Shown here piece after piece: positions 46,101-61,100 of a DNA stretch of 64,000 nucleotides. The position numbers were made by a program, and so were the translations under genes. This stretch comes from Undaria pinnatifida (taxonomy: Eukaryota; Sar; Phaeophyceae; Laminariales; Alariaceae). The stretch covers positions 15,516,129 to 15,580,128 of the forward strand of contig JABAKD010000002.1 in assembly GCA_012845835.1 (NCBI GenBank), in the 5' to 3' direction. A model generated the notes under the pieces. The model searched no databases and had not been told where the DNA came from. It saw only the letters and a list, made by a program, of their open reading frames with translations. How positions within the stretch are numbered: position 1 is the first letter of the stretch; each line of letters opens with the position of its first letter.

Positions 46101-49100
46101 TCGCCACCCAAACGATTTCACCATGCCTCCGGTCGCCCACACCCCGTTCACCGAAAACCATGCAACTCCAGAATCCACGTCAAGCGCGCAACCCAGCACA
46201 TCCGACCGGGCGAAGCATGCAGTCGCCCGAACCCTTGGGCTGCCACCTAGCCAAACAAAGCCCTCCTGTCCGATTCCAAAGCCTAGATTGTTCGCATCGG
46301 AACCCAGCATCGGGAACACCACGCTCTTAGATCTTGCTTCTATCCTCAAGATCTCGCCGTTGGCTGGCTCGGGGACCACGGATTGCCTTCCACCTGTATT
46401 TTTTCCACCCGTATCTCTTCCAGCACCCCTGCCAGTAGCTCTATTGCGCAATGGTGCTGCCTCATCGCGCATTTGGCCATGTCTGGCAGAGACAAAGCTG
46501 GTTTCTGACCCAAGGATCCCCAAATCTGCGCCAGTAGGCCTTCCCGCCCGCTGTCCATGCCTCAGAGCCCCGGCCCCACCGCCCAAAGAATGATGACGCA
46601 CATGACTTCCCCCATCCGAGGTCTCAGGCGAATCACAGCCTGCCGCAGCTTGCCCAGCTTTGGCGGTGGTACTTGTACTTGCGATGGCGGCGGAGGCAAC
46701 CCCGGTGGCGGTGGTGGTGGCGTCCCGAGCTAGGCTCCCCTCACCCGCCGTCCAAACGCTTCCAGCTTGCAGCGATGCAGCCAACTCCACGTGTGTCCAG
46801 CCGACGCGGATAAGGCACCCGTCTACTTCTTCGCAGTTAGCAGCACAGGCGGTCAAGGACTCGACAGTCACCTCGTAAAACCACTTGCCGCCGGTCAGCA
46901 ACACGTCCGCTGGGGTGGCGAGACAGCCCGGCAGCGCTGATTTATCCTGTCCTCGACCTTTGCGGCCGGACCTTGACCTTTCATTGGCGTCGGCGTCAAC
47001 GCTCTTGCTGTTCTTGCCGTTCTTGCCGTTAAAACTGGCCTTCCCGCTCTTGCCCGACGCGTCCGCCCCAAGAGGTGAGTCACCCGTATCTTCATCACCG
47101 CCGCAGGTAAAGAGAGACTGCAGCCCCAGCCCTTCCTGGCTCAAGTCTCCGTCGTGATCGTCAAGGGCTGTCGCCATTTGGGACGTGGAAGGTGCGCCCT
47201 CACTGTTGCCGTCGTCGTCGCCTTTGCTGTTGCCATCGCCGGCCTTCACCAACCCCGGCTGCGCCAGGTCGAGGGACCCAGCCAATGGTACGATCTGCAG
47301 GGGTGGCTTTTCAGCTCCTGGGGGTGCGTCGAAGCGGAACCACAGCTCAACGACCCCTGGTAGCGCGAATGACCGGAACGAGTTCCCCCCTTCGCTGTTC
47401 TCAGCAGGCGCCTCTTTTATTCGCGCTTTTCGCTTCGCAATCATCTGGCTGTGCAAGTCGTACACCGCTTTCGACATCGCCCGATCCGTCAGCCCAGGTC
47501 GTCGCACAGCAGCCGGAGTCAGAGGAGTAGGACTGCCCAAACTGGCGGTAGTTGATGTGCTGCTCTGGCGTACCAAGGCAGGCGGTAGCGTCAGACGAGC
47601 AAGCGCGCTCAGCGACATGGTATCCTTAGCGCTAGACGCTGCAGCGTCCAATAGCAAGGTGCTGTCCGCCTCCTCGATCTTGAAGAATTCCATCCCCTTC
47701 GCCCGCATGCGAGCCGAACGTTCAGGGATGTACCCGTGCATGACGCGAATCGGTTCATGTTCATCGAGCATGTCTTCTTTCGACGAGAAGAACCGCAGCC
47801 GCAGCAGATCCGATGACGTGCGGCTTCGAGAATCCAGCCTGACCACCATGCCATGACACGTTGGATCGACTTTAATGTGACCGCCGTACGACAAAGGGGT
47901 CACCAAAGGATGGACAGACTCGTGCACGATGCTCTGTGTCGCACGACTCCTCGCCGGTGCCTGTGCCCCGGACACAGCCCCCCCACTACCACCCTCGACC
48001 ACCGACGCTCCCGGCACTGACGGGAAAATTGTGCTGCCATCGTCTGAAATATGGCAAGAGGGGCAGTCTCCGCTCAACATACTTTGCGACGTGGTTGTCA
48101 AGACCTTGAACGAGTCCAGCACCTCCTGCGCCAACAATTCGCCCAAAGCCGCGCTTCCTGCTGCTTGGCCTTCGTTTCTGGCCCACTGTTGAGGTGAATC
48201 CATGACCTTGCGCCACAACACCTTCCTCCCATGGAGAGCCAGGTAGAAAGTAGGAGAGCCAGGTAGAAAGTAGACAGCACGCGGGCGTACCATACGGGTG
48301 TGTAGGGTTGAGTAACAAAAAGCGATGTTGTCTTCAAGTGCACAGACTAGTACGGACGCCCATCACCGCAATCCCAGCGGCCACACGGTAAAACGAAAAC
48401 AAACGAAACGATACTGAAACGAACAAAACGAAACACCAGGGCGCACGAAAGGCAGGGAAACCTATAAAATTCCAGGTGAACAAATTACCACGACGTAAAA
48501 CGGGGTCTTCGAGCACAACACCAAGCATCGACAAAATGGTGCACCAAAACGTCACCCGCCGCCTCCCCGGTTGCCAACACCACAACAACCCATGTGTTAC
48601 CTTGAGTAAGGGGTCTTGGTCTGCTTGCGGCGTACAGGTGGTATCCGCAATCTTCCTGTCTCTAACTTTGGCACTGTTGCTCTTGCCGTCGTCGTCCCCG
48701 CCCACCGATCGCACCGGTAGCTGCTCTATGTTTACACTACCGTGACCCGTAGAGCTTTCAGGTATGGTAAACCCCATCGATGCAGGCGTGTCGCCACTAG
48801 CCAGGTCTTGGGCCGCCAGCAGGCGTGTTATGTTGAGGAGTCCACTCGGCCCGCCGGCAGCAGGGATTGCAGGCGTGGGCAGGCTATTGATGAGGCGGAC
48901 CATAAGACTCCTTGCTCCAAGCACCGAAAGAGCAGCGTCTGTATCGCGCAGGACCTTTCGACAAAACGAGAGGGGAACGGCATACCAGGTGCATTACAGG
49001 AACAACGTGACAATGGCCCGAAGACCACAGGGTGCCATATATATACCAGTACGTATTCATCATGTAACGGTGAGGTACACCATACCACATACAGTGCAAG

Positions 49101-52100
49101 GTCTACATATCAGACAGGGGGGTCCAGGGGGGAATGTACGCCAGCCGATCGCATTGCCGTCGTAAGGCTGTGAACAATTGAGATCTCGAGCATTTTTGGC
49201 GCTAGATATTTTTGTATGCTGCCAGTTGAGCCTACGGCACCGCGCTATACGAGTAGGACATTACAGTATCAATCAAAAACATCCCGCAGGTGCTCACAGC
49301 ACAATTTCCAACGGGTACAAAAAATAAAGACAATGGCAGCACAAACAGCAGTGGCCTACCGGTAGAAATATACAGCTCTAAACAGAGGAAGCCAGCGTGT
49401 TTGTTCAGCAAACCTGCTTCACGGTGGTGCCCCCAGTATCCAGTTCTAGCCCAAAAAATGAAGTCGAATGCCTCAATTCCCCCACCGACACCCGTTTACC
49501 GAGGCACAACCCCGTCTCCGCGTCCAGCATGTCCACCAGAACCTCTTCCTCGTTCAAAACCGACGCAGTCACCACCCTTTTCGAGGATGGCGAGTCGCCG
49601 CTTCGTGCATTGGGAAGGGGAGGAGGGCTAGGAACACGACCTCGCTGCGAATGACGCTTAGTCCAGCCAACGGCGTGTCCTTTGATTCCACCAGAAACAC
49701 CTCCAACAGCCCCAGAAACGCCCCCGACAGCCCCTGGCTCCTCGAGTCCTAAAGCCACCGAGTAATCAATTTCACCAGCAACAGTGACACTGGGGCACGA
49801 TTTGCCAGGGGTGCAACCCTCGCCCGAAGTGAGCAGCAGCAGGCTGCCCTGTGCCAGAACGTCCACCTCTCTGACCAAGAAACTTGTGGTCACAGTACCG
49901 GTCGGCCCGCCAATGCCAGCGGCTAAACGAGGCACGCCCAAAACAGGCACCAGGTCGTGCTCACAAAGAAGGCTCAAGCGCTGAGATAGGAGAGAAAAAG
50001 TGCACGAACCGACGGGCAGGGACTCGTGTTCGTTTTAATGTTGTGATGTTGCAATCGTCGGGATCCATGTTCTGTGTGCGCCGGTAGATATTTGGAGTGA
50101 TTTACAGCCGTACAGAACCAACGCACAAAAACATAAATACTGGCGTGTTCCACAATCATTGATCGAAGGTGTCAAAATAACGTGGTAGCACCCCACGATG
50201 GACTGTGCCCGTAATTCTCTATATGTCCAAGTAAATGATGCAATTTCTTTTTTTTTGGAATGGTGTTCTCCGACGACCCTAGGTTTTTCCTCGCACTTTC
50301 AGCTACGGGGCAAGCAAGCGGACGTCGGTACATTACGACGCATATCTGCATCTCAGCCGAGCTCCGTCGCGGTGTTCTAAGCATTCAACGTCGCTGAACT
50401 CTTTTGTCCAGGGCTGTGCTCCGCCTCGATGAGACGTATGGAAAAACCCACAATTTTTGGATATATGTAATTAGCCCTCTCCCCTCTCACATGTTCCATG
50501 TTTTCGATCCGCTCTCCCGCCCGCTGTACAACATCGTCAGCCCAATTGTTTTACCTTGTCTGCTGTCTGCTACGCAGCAGCAGAATTCTTTAGTGACAGC
50601 CACGGACGGTGCTTCTGTGTATATGTGCGCTTCTATATGTGGAGTGTGTGATGTCAGGCACACAAGACGATCAAGAAGAGCGATTTGTTTTAGTGGAGCT
50701 TCGCAGCCACAAAATCAGCATAGAGCAGTACAGCAGCAGCGGTACAACAGCCACCGTGCTCCAAGCTCTCGCCTTTGTGCCAGTAGCCACCGTGTATGTG
50801 TGTCTCGATGGTACACAACAGCAAGAGATCGAACCATGACACCATTACATGGTACAGCATTAACACGTCCAATGCAACAGCAGTAGTCGAACACACATCG
50901 TCGGACCTCATACGAAACTTACAAAGAATACAGCAGCGGGCAGTGTTTTCTGTGTGTGTATGTATGCGTTTTTCTGTACGTGGAGTGTGTGCCGTCATAG
51001 GAACACAAGACGGTCAAGAAGAGCGGCGTTTTTTTTCTGCAAAAGCAGCCTCTCAGCCTCGCAGCCACAAACTTAGTACAAAGCAGTCCATCAGCAGTGC
51101 TACAACGGCAGCCGTGCTCCAAGCTCTCGCCTTTGTTCCAATAGTCACGGTATATGTGTGTGTGGCTGGTGAACAGCATCAAGCAGGAGATCGAACCACA
51201 ACAGTAACATACCCAATGTAAGAATAGTCAACACAAACATCGTCAGACCTCAAACCAGGAATACGAAGCATACAGCAGCAGGAAAAGCAGCACTGCGTAG
51301 CTCATCCTGTGCATATCATTGGAACGCGTTCCCCTTGTTCGACTTGCGACGCCCCAGGGATACCAAGTCAACCTCATCCCGAACGGGAACCTTGTATATA
51401 TTTATATCACGGGTTCAATCGATAGGTAGGACAGAAAAAATCAAAGCTACAACAACGACTACACCAACCAAAACAAAGCGAACAAACACGCCTCTCCGCC
51501 ACACGGGGAAAAAAACACGGTATAGCACATCACCACACTGTCGCAACGGCAGCCACGCTGGTATGTCACCTGCATGGATGTCACGTCTCTTGGAGCAGTC
51601 GCCTCTCGCCCTTCTTCCGGTTCCCACAGGTTCAGTCCTTCCTCTCCAGGTGGAACGGTCGCTGACGCTGCCTCACCGCTCCTCCGTAGAGACTCTGCGT
51701 CGCCCGTCCCGATTAAGCTACCGACGATGGCGTCATCTGCTGCGGTCCCAGATATCAAGCTGTCACCATTCAACTCCCCCAAGTGTCCATCGCCACTCAC
51801 AGACGAAGGAGTGGGAGCTTTTGCGGGAACCTTGAGCGCAACGTCACACACGATTAAACAGGATTTAAACAAATATATTAAAAAAGACGGAAGAGGATTT
51901 TACCAGCATGAGATACGGAGATAACTTGAGGTTGGTCCAGAGGTAACGCCCTAGACAAGTTTTTCGTGTTGCGCTCGAGGTCCTCAGCGCTCCACCCAAA
52001 CCAAATGCTGACTATCCGTACCGTGGAAGCATTGCTAGTCGATCATCCTTGTTGTGTAGAGGTGGTGATCGATATACAGATAGAGGTAGAGGTGAAGGTA

Positions 52101-55100
52101 GAGGTAGTTGTAGATCTACAGGTAGAGGAAGAGGCAGAAATAGAGGTAAAGGCAATCCGCGCAACGCTATATATCACGACGGGTGACAGTGGGAATAGTA
52201 TTACTGGTACGTTTTAATCGTTTTCAGCCTGCTAAACATTGCCGGGAATCCAATTCGAGGACATCTCGCGGCCGCGTCTAATAACAAGTAAAAATGGTAC
52301 CAACACGGTTAACGTCGACAAGGAATCGATCGTGTCTTGTGGACAACGCTTTCAGAATAATATCGACAGCGGCTCAACTTGAACATAAGACTAATTCAAG
52401 TAAAAACGCAAGTCGATGAATCTTGTAAATGCTGAAATGAGACCAGTCTGATATATCAAAACGTAAGGAAGGTGGAAACCGAGGTAATGTTGTCTGCCGA
52501 GTCAGCGATAGAGTACTCCCGCCGACTCTTATGACACCGGTCAAATGACATCTGACGAGCGCTGAGCTACAGTATCGCTGCAGACGAAATGTGCGCTTGA
52601 ACGTATGAAAGTCTCTTCACCTCGAAGACGGTATGCATATGATGAAGGCAAACAAGGCAATTTTATCACTAAAACACACCGGTTGTTGTCCTTGGCTCTT
52701 AGTCTGCAGCCACGTGCGAGCTTTTCTGAAATCCGGACCAAACGCCTCCAGTGCAGCCAAAGCCGTACTTTGAGGAACACCGAATTCCGAAGACAAGCGA
52801 TCGCTGAGCACCTGCCTCTCTCCACGAGCGGCAGCGCCGAACTCCAAAAGGTGCGAAATAGGGAAGCCAGGCAACGGCGGCTTTTCACCGATCTCCATCG
52901 CTGGTCGGTCACCGCCCCGCTTAACGCTGGGTACTACGCTCTTCTCGCCACCTACGCCTACATAGTACGGATGTTCCGGCGAAGTTGGTCGGGATCCCCT
53001 GTCGGCATGAACGCCTCCGTCGACGCCACCAACGCCTACGTTGCTAGCGCTGTTCTCCTGCAAAGGCCGTGTTGCAGCAGCACAGGGAGCGAGTATCAAA
53101 GCAGTCAGCTAGGGTTTGGATGGCTATAAAGATCCGTCAAGTGACAGGTTGAGTGTCTGCCAGTACCCACAAGTAGAATTATAAGCAGGAAAGCCGGAAA
53201 CACGCTCCTACATACTAAGTATAATGAACACCAAAATAAAAGCCAGATCCTAAAACGTGAAGTGCAACATAAAACAATTGCAGTAGTACCAAACGAACAA
53301 CCTTGAAATTGACAAGAGCCATCATAATCGGAGCTTTACTAAAGGCGACTGCTGAGTTGTTTAGATGGATTGCCGAAGGAACCCACTCGACTGTACCCAA
53401 TCATCCATCAATCAACTCACTCAGCCAGCATCCAACAGGTTTGCAGCGCGGTCACTGTAGATGGCCGAGGCCGACATCATGGCCAATGCCAAGGTAAGGC
53501 AAACTAAAGTAAGGAGATACACCCGCGTGTGGCAGGGCATTTTCTGCATATCACGAAGCTTACTGCACAGACACGCCGCTTAGCGATGAAACGTCCCCTC
53601 GGCGGCGTACCCCGTCGTCGTCTCTGGTTGCATGGCCGGGAGGGCAACGGTCACGGGGCGATGCGCGAAACAAACTAACCGGTCAACGAAAAATCTATGT
53701 TTTGCTGACTTAAACACACATTACAACAGTCACATTAACAAATGCTCCAGAGGTTTTGACGTAAATTTTTCCCACCTCATCCCCGTCTTGGCTGGTGTCG
53801 CCGCTGTCGGCACTTCCAGCACTCGTGCCTTCGACACCGGGAGTTTCTCGTCCTGGTCCATCCGTGGCATCATTAAACTCCACCAACAACGCGCCCGAAT
53901 CCTCGTCCCTATACTCCGGGAACCTTCCGAGCCTGTCGTACTCATAGAACGTCCTCCCTGCCGAACGAAGGACTTCCAATCGCGACTCTGCCGACGCTGC
54001 GCGTCTACCACGCGTGGATATCCTGGATGCCTCACCTCTTAGCAGTGTGTATCGGCTCCCTTCCCGCCTCGCCTCGTGTTCCTCTCTCGATATACGCCCC
54101 ACCCAGTCCACACCACCCCTTGCCGCAACTGCACGCCTGCTAGGCACCGCCGACGACCCCCAGCCCCGCCCCCAGGGCCTGTGCGCGTCGCTCAAGGCCA
54201 TCGCTCGACCCCGTCCCCCAGAGCGAGTCGGCCGTCCCACTTCTAGAATAGTGTCGCCGTAGTCGTTGCGCCATGTTGGATGCATGAGGGCCTCTTCCCT
54301 CGACTCCTCGGCGGACAGCACATCCCGACCCGCACCACCCGGCGGAGAGTGTGCCCGCCGCGATTTTGTCGCCGCCGGCTTGTCGCCGCTCTCCTCATTC
54401 ATCGAAGGAGTTTCAGGGGGGGGTAGTGGGCGCCTTTGGATGGGTTGCAGCGTGCGGAGACCGCCGGGTCCCAAGTGTAGGGCAGAGAGCATCCTAGCTT
54501 GCGCTGATCGCCATCGCAGCGCGAAGTCCTGCATCGACAAGGCATTGGCAAGAGCGTATTGTGCCCGGCGGGTAGTCGACAACGTATGACGGTGGACGCG
54601 GGGCTTGACGGATGGTTAGCACCCCCCCAAAAAAAAGTGGTTGATGTGGGGACAACTGGTCGTTAAACTGATTCAAATGTAGTGAGTCGAGCAACGCGAC
54701 ACACTCGAAAAAACGGACATTTGTTTGTGTAACTTTGACAGTGGCTCTAGAGGACCAAAACAACCTGGAGACAGTTAAGAAACGTGTCTCGAAATTGTAA
54801 AAACGCTGTGGCAAGGCAAGACGCCACAAGGTGTTGCTGCCGTCGTACCATATAATCCCAAGGTGTTTTTCGTCGACCCCCGTTCGTAACGTGCTTTAGA
54901 CTGCAGACCGCACACCTAAGTTTAATTGCACGGGGCGTCGCGACATCGCGACCGAATCAGGAAACGTAGCAAGACAGCACAGTCGACTTGCCTGTGCCGT
55001 CATGAGGGCGGGCAGCTGAATGGGGCAAACCGCCACCTGCAGCAGCGTGGGCAGCACTCGCGTCATCACATCGCCTTCCTCGCACGCCGCCACGACCGCA

Positions 55101-58100
55101 TCACTGCAATGCACCGAAAGCTGAAGGACAGCCTTGATAGTTTGCGACAGCATCCTTAACCACACCATCCCGCGGACGTCCGAACCCAGACGCTCTGCAC
55201 CAGCCGTTTTCAAGGATCGGAACACCTCGTCCGATTGCAGGAGAGCGCCTAGAAGGGACAATAGCTGAGCCACCACAGGCTGCGCGGGAGTGTCCGGATC
55301 GGCCTGAAATCCAACACCTGTAGCTTCGAGATCTTGGACCAGAACTTTTTCGCACGCCTCCACACTTTCGCCGTCGAACACCACCCCGGCCTCAGCATCA
55401 CCCGCAGAAACTTGGACCACGGTTCCCATTGCGCCAGACCTTGATGAGCCAGGGGTAGTTCGGGTAGACGCGAGCAAAGCCAAGGACCACGTGGGCGAGG
55501 GCCGACTGGAAATAATTAGTCGTCTGGCGTCATTGCGGTGATCTCTCGACACTCTTGTCCACTCCACAACCAACGTTGTTGATAACGTCACTCCAAAGTC
55601 AAATTCCTTGGCATCGTACAATAACCTGCTCTGTTCCGCTAGCTACAAAATGCAGGGCAGCCATCCACCTCACTCGCACCCACAGACACTTACGGTAGCT
55701 CACAGTAAAGCAGGGATCTGCGATAGATATAGCGATAGGGTATGATATCATAGCGGATCGGCGTCGGGAACGCCAGCAATTGCATCTGCTGTACGAGCGC
55801 AACCACGTTAATTGTCCACGGCTTCAGCATCCGGGAACAAATATTCAGACATCAGGGTTTTCCACACCCAACGGAAAGATTCCCCCGCCGGGGACAGTCC
55901 TCTACCTCCATTGACACCGCAGAAAGCGATAACTCGACCTTATAGAACCCTCCGCGCGGTACTGGTCCGGACGGTCATGACGTCATTACCATCGCGCATC
56001 GTCGCATTACTACCTGGCGTACGTCACAACAACACCCGCCTGAGACAAGCCTCGCATTGCATTTGGCCAAGCAAAAGCATGAAGGTCAACACACCCAAAA
56101 CGCAAAGCTGGCGCGCAGGGCCTTTTCGGACAAATAACGAAAACAAAACACAGTTTGAAGCGGCTCTACTGATACAGTGCCATCAATACAACACACTCTC
56201 ACTTAGACTGGACGGCGGCCCCCGGGAACAAGACGCCCGAACTGCCCGCGATAATCGACAACGCTGCCACCGCGTCGAACATGATTTCCTGCAGCCCTGC
56301 CCCCATGGAACCAGCCATAGTGGGTCCATTCGCAACTCCGCTGGAAGAGGCCGCGCGGACGGTAGATGCTGCAGTCCGGATGCACAGCAAGAGCTTTCGC
56401 GCAATGAGCTCCTTCCAGGCAGGCTCCTTAGAAGTTACGCAGCAGCATTAACAGCAATTGTTATTTATACTAATAGCATTCATATCAACAGTACTATACA
56501 ACTCTAACACGAAGTGTCTGAACAGTAGCTACGGGGACGACGGTTAGGATCGATAACGGCGCGAGGCTTCAGCCTCTCTTACTTCTATACTTTACCGTAG
56601 TAACGTACCCGGTAAAGTACAAGCGATTATAATTCCTTATGAGGGGTCAGTGAGAGTCAACATGTCACGCCCGTTGTCAATAATTGCTGCATTTCCGCCT
56701 CGTCGACAGGGTATGGTTTGCCCTCTACTGCCTTTAGGGCAGAGGTGGTTCCCCGGTCAACTATCAAATACCAGGATTGTGGGCTACGATAAATCTACTC
56801 TTCGGCCGTGAAAGTTACACCTTTGGGGAAGTTTGTTGCCAGCGCCCGTGCCGGGCGTACACTAAAAATTACCCGGTGCCCTATTTAATACCATGTTCAA
56901 AGAACAACGGTCGCACTACCGTACTTTAGTCCAATCCACCGACAGCGGTGTCATGCTGGTTTCAACTTGACCTGAGAGGGCATCCTAGCCCTAAACCCGG
57001 AACCCAAAAAACGCGGGCAACCTGTAACGCGTGACGGTACCTTGTATAACACTCGGAGGACAGCGCCGCACTGCTCCGCCAAGCAAAGGTCCAGCGTGCC
57101 AGCACCGAACCCTTGATCACAGCCGGGGTGGAGCAAACCTTGCCCTCGACCGCGCCGGTGGCTATTGGCTGAGCTGTCATCTAAACCGTCACGCCGCGAA
57201 ACACCGCCCCCCCGGGCGTCGACCCCGCTGACGCTTGCCAGCGCTGGGCTCGTAGCCACAGATAGCGGAGAGTACGCGCGTCGCATGCTGGAGAAGAGCA
57301 CTCCGACAAGTCCGTCGCAAGAGTTTGCCGTGCGGTTGTTAATACTCGCACCGTTCTCCTGGTCCTTCCTTGGCCCCGATTTGGAGGTGTGGTGAAAGCT
57401 GACGCCACCGGAAGTTCAGACGCAAGCGAAATCGCGAACACATTATTGGTCAGGAAGAAGTTTTGGCCTCGTCAATTGATTAAATTATAAGTACAAATCA
57501 CAACGTGGATGGTATGCTGTGTGTTTATGCAGCTATACGACGTACTATTGCGTCTTAGAGTCTCTCTGCGCAGATAGGACTCGAGTAGGCCATGCAGCAA
57601 CTACGACATGCAGACGAAACGTACTGCATAAACACGGAACATTAACTGTCTTATCAACTGGTGATTCGATACGATGCAAAGCGTCGTTGTTCAAGGAATG
57701 ACACGGCGCCCGGCAAATACCGACTGCAGCGGCACGGTAAACAGCACACCCATACCTTCCGCTGGGTGCACCCGTCTCCTCTCGTCCCAGCCAATCTTCT
57801 GGAAGACAGGAGTCCACCACATTAGGCTCCATGCCCGGAATTATAGCACAAAGAAGCAGAAGCACGCACCTGCCGTACAGGGCAACACAAAGAACGAAGC
57901 TTGTTTTAGCGGTCTGGGCCTGTCGAGAGAGAGCCTCCATTTCTTGTCCTCTAACATTTCCACTCATCACATGTCACGTGTAAAATCGCGGGGACGGTGT
58001 ACGGCACATCCCGACGTCATCATGTGGGGAGCTCGTTCGATCATCATGAAAGCTGTCCACGAAAGAAATCGCAACAGTGTTTATTATGAAAAAAGTGTTA

Positions 58101-61100
58101 CATAAGCCGTCGGCGCATAGTCAACTAACTGAGGGTTTACTTTCGGATCGCCCGCAACAAACATACGTCATCACATTTTGGTAGTGGGTAGCAGCGTGTT
58201 TACCTTTGCATTCTGGGCGACCCATTTTTGAGCAGTGAAAAAATCGAGCGCAGTGCTGAAGGATGCGCCAGATGTGCGCGAGTGATGGAGTACTCCCGAA
58301 TAGAGCAGAGCAGGGCCAGTTGCCTGAACATGCAAGGCTCCACCTCTCCAATCTCCAACGCCACTAGACCAAAACGTTCCGGCCTGGAGTCCGTCGTCTC
58401 GCTGCTGTCCACCGCGCTCGTTCTATACAAACCTTCCCAAGCCGTACCGCCCCCAGTGCTACCGGTAGAGTTCCTCCCGCCGCTCGCGCGGTGGCAGTAG
58501 CCGTGGCTGAAGCTTCGCTGCATCTCCTTGACTTGAACCCTGACCTTGCGCTCTGGCGCGGCAAGCGCACCCAGACGAGGTATCTTCACGTCGCGGTCGT
58601 GCGTGGGGTTGCTGGACACGATTGCATTACTTTGCCCCATCGACACACCTACGATGTGATCAAGGCTCAGAGCTCCCAGTCGGAGCTCACGGAGAATAAC
58701 GTCGAAGATGTCCTGCGTGTTTTTGAAACCGAACGAACAAAACGTACGGCGTCAGCTGCGGTGTTGCCACAAACGCGCTCAGTAGGGTTGCGCAGTCATT
58801 GAGCCAACGCCGACTCACCGAGATCCACGCGCAAATGAACCCATTGTCCCCCGCAAACGAACGTCAGGGAGCAGGGTCATTGGATACAACTCGGCATTAC
58901 TAGTACACTGGTACATACTTCGAAGTACCTGGTATCTTACAGCAAAAAGGCCAACACTACTATCGCGACATCATCAGAAGGTTTGTGCGACAGGTAGCAG
59001 CTTTCCAAAAGCCTCGAAAAGGCGCGCTACATGGCGGAAGCCACGCAGAGGAGAGAGCAGACAAGCAGACATCGAAGCATCCAAAGCGGCGGCGTGGTAT
59101 ACAGCATTTACGCAATCATACCTGGTGTAGGTTGTCCACATGCATTTGCATTTCCTTCAAGGGTGTTCCGTACATGGAACGTTCCCTTGTCTGCGGCATA
59201 GGAAGCGCAGTCGCCGACACAAGCCCATCCGCCGCACCGCCGCTTGCTGTTCGTATTTCTGATGCTTGCGAACTTGACAGTTTCTGGCCGCCTCTTGCCG
59301 GTTGCCGCATATCTTTCACACGACTCGGCGCTTTGCTCGCGGGAGCCTGCGACCTAGCGCCCTGGGAGCCCGTCGAACCCGCCAAGGAGGCCTGACGCAT
59401 GCTGACAGCCACGAGGAACCGCAGCAAACTCGAGGCGCCTCTCTGCAGCACCTTCATCGACGGCGCCATCGTCTCCGGAGAAAGCGTCTTCTCCATGGGG
59501 ATCACTCCCCGAGGTCGGCGTGCCCCTTCCTCCTCCCGATCCTCTTCTCGATCCCTGACACCCTCAGCAGTGCTGACCTTCGCTGCTAGGCTTTCTTCCT
59601 TCCCTTCCGCTAGATTGCCTTCCGCCTGTTGCCCCTTGAGCGCTCCATGGCCACCATCGTCACCACAACTAGGAGGAGCTGTTGCGGGCTTGAGGTCTCG
59701 TGCTTCCCACGTCAACAGTTCACGCTCAGCTAGCACCGCTGGAGCCACAACGACCTCAGCCCCCTATGAAATGGCAAACACGATGAGAGAGGATGGGACG
59801 GATCGGGAGGTTTAACGGTCGCCCACCTGCAAAATGCGTGTGTTGCTTTCAAAAACATGTGATGGAAAATATTACAAGGCAGGCACTAAGTAAAAAAGAT
59901 ATTTAAACAGAGTCAGCAGCCTGGTCAGCGAACATCGAACCGCGAACCGCGGAAGCACACGGCTAACACACGACCAGCACAAGACCAGCACACGACCAAC
60001 ACACGACCAACACACGACCAGCACACGACCAGCACACGACCAACACACGACACGCGACCACAACACGGCCAATACATGGGCCGATCACGACGACTGCTAC
60101 TGAATATCGTTGTCGAAATCGTTTGCAAACCTCAGCCTAGATCATGCTTCTATCTACGGCCCTCTGCAGGCGAACCCCCACCTCATATGCGAACGGGACA
60201 ATGCCGAAGTTCACTCGCACGCTCTCGCCGTTGCTGTGGAAGCCCACCACCGGGACCAAGTTGTACTCGTGAACCGGAGCGAAACCATCTCCGAGCAGCT
60301 TGCCATTTCGGGTATACCTGAACAACGCACAGCAAGGAAGACCCACATGGTTCAACGATGGGTTCGTCAGTCTCACAGCCCGTGTTACAGGTGGACAGGA
60401 GAGGTTCGACTACAAATAGCCACCTCAAAGACGAAAGCAGGTTGCAGTACCACATACCATTGCCAGGAAATCCAATCAAAATCAACCTATCTCGCTACCT
60501 GCAGGCTTTCCCACCCACCAGATAGCACCGCGGGCGGCATCGAACCCGCACCCGATGACGTCGCCGTCGGCCCAGATGGGCCAGATGCTGTCTGTTTTCC
60601 CTCGCCCGAACTTCCGACCGTCGTCTCCATGGTATCCGTAGGAGTGGTCAACCCACCCGGGCATCTGCTTGGTAGCCGGGAAGACATCGGGGTCGGCGAG
60701 GCCAATGCCGATCGTCGTCTTTTCGCCCGGGTTCATGACGGTCACCTCGAAGTAGTTGCCACTATTTGCTGACGCCGGCACGCCGACAGGCGATTCCCCT
60801 GCTGCCGAATTACGGGCGTACGTGACACCCCTGGCAAATGTACACGCCACAGACGCCACCATTGGCACCGTAGCCCAGGAACATAGCGCCGTCAAATGCA
60901 CTTCCGCGGCCTTCCTGCCGTCGCGCTCGTCAAGCACCGGAACCCCTCGGTTGATCATCTGAGCAATGCGCTCACGCGCGACTTCCTGTTTTCGGTAAAG
61001 GGGGTACCATAAGAGAAACACCAATGCCAGCGTCAACACCAGCGCCAACACCGGTCGCAACGACAGCACAAAACGGCACGAAAATATCAAATATTTTCAG

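Noticed and set aside
54896-54991. Extension of exon E12 to the TAG at 54896 as a gene end
   Set aside because: The GC donor keeps phase with E13, and further ligase exons with HECT sequence follow on the same strand.
60482-60518. Extension of exon E6 to the open frame end (WWVGKPAG)
   Set aside because: Only the donor at ATCTG/GTGGGT gives the SPRY sequence GAIWYTRNGKLLG with E7 and correct phase.
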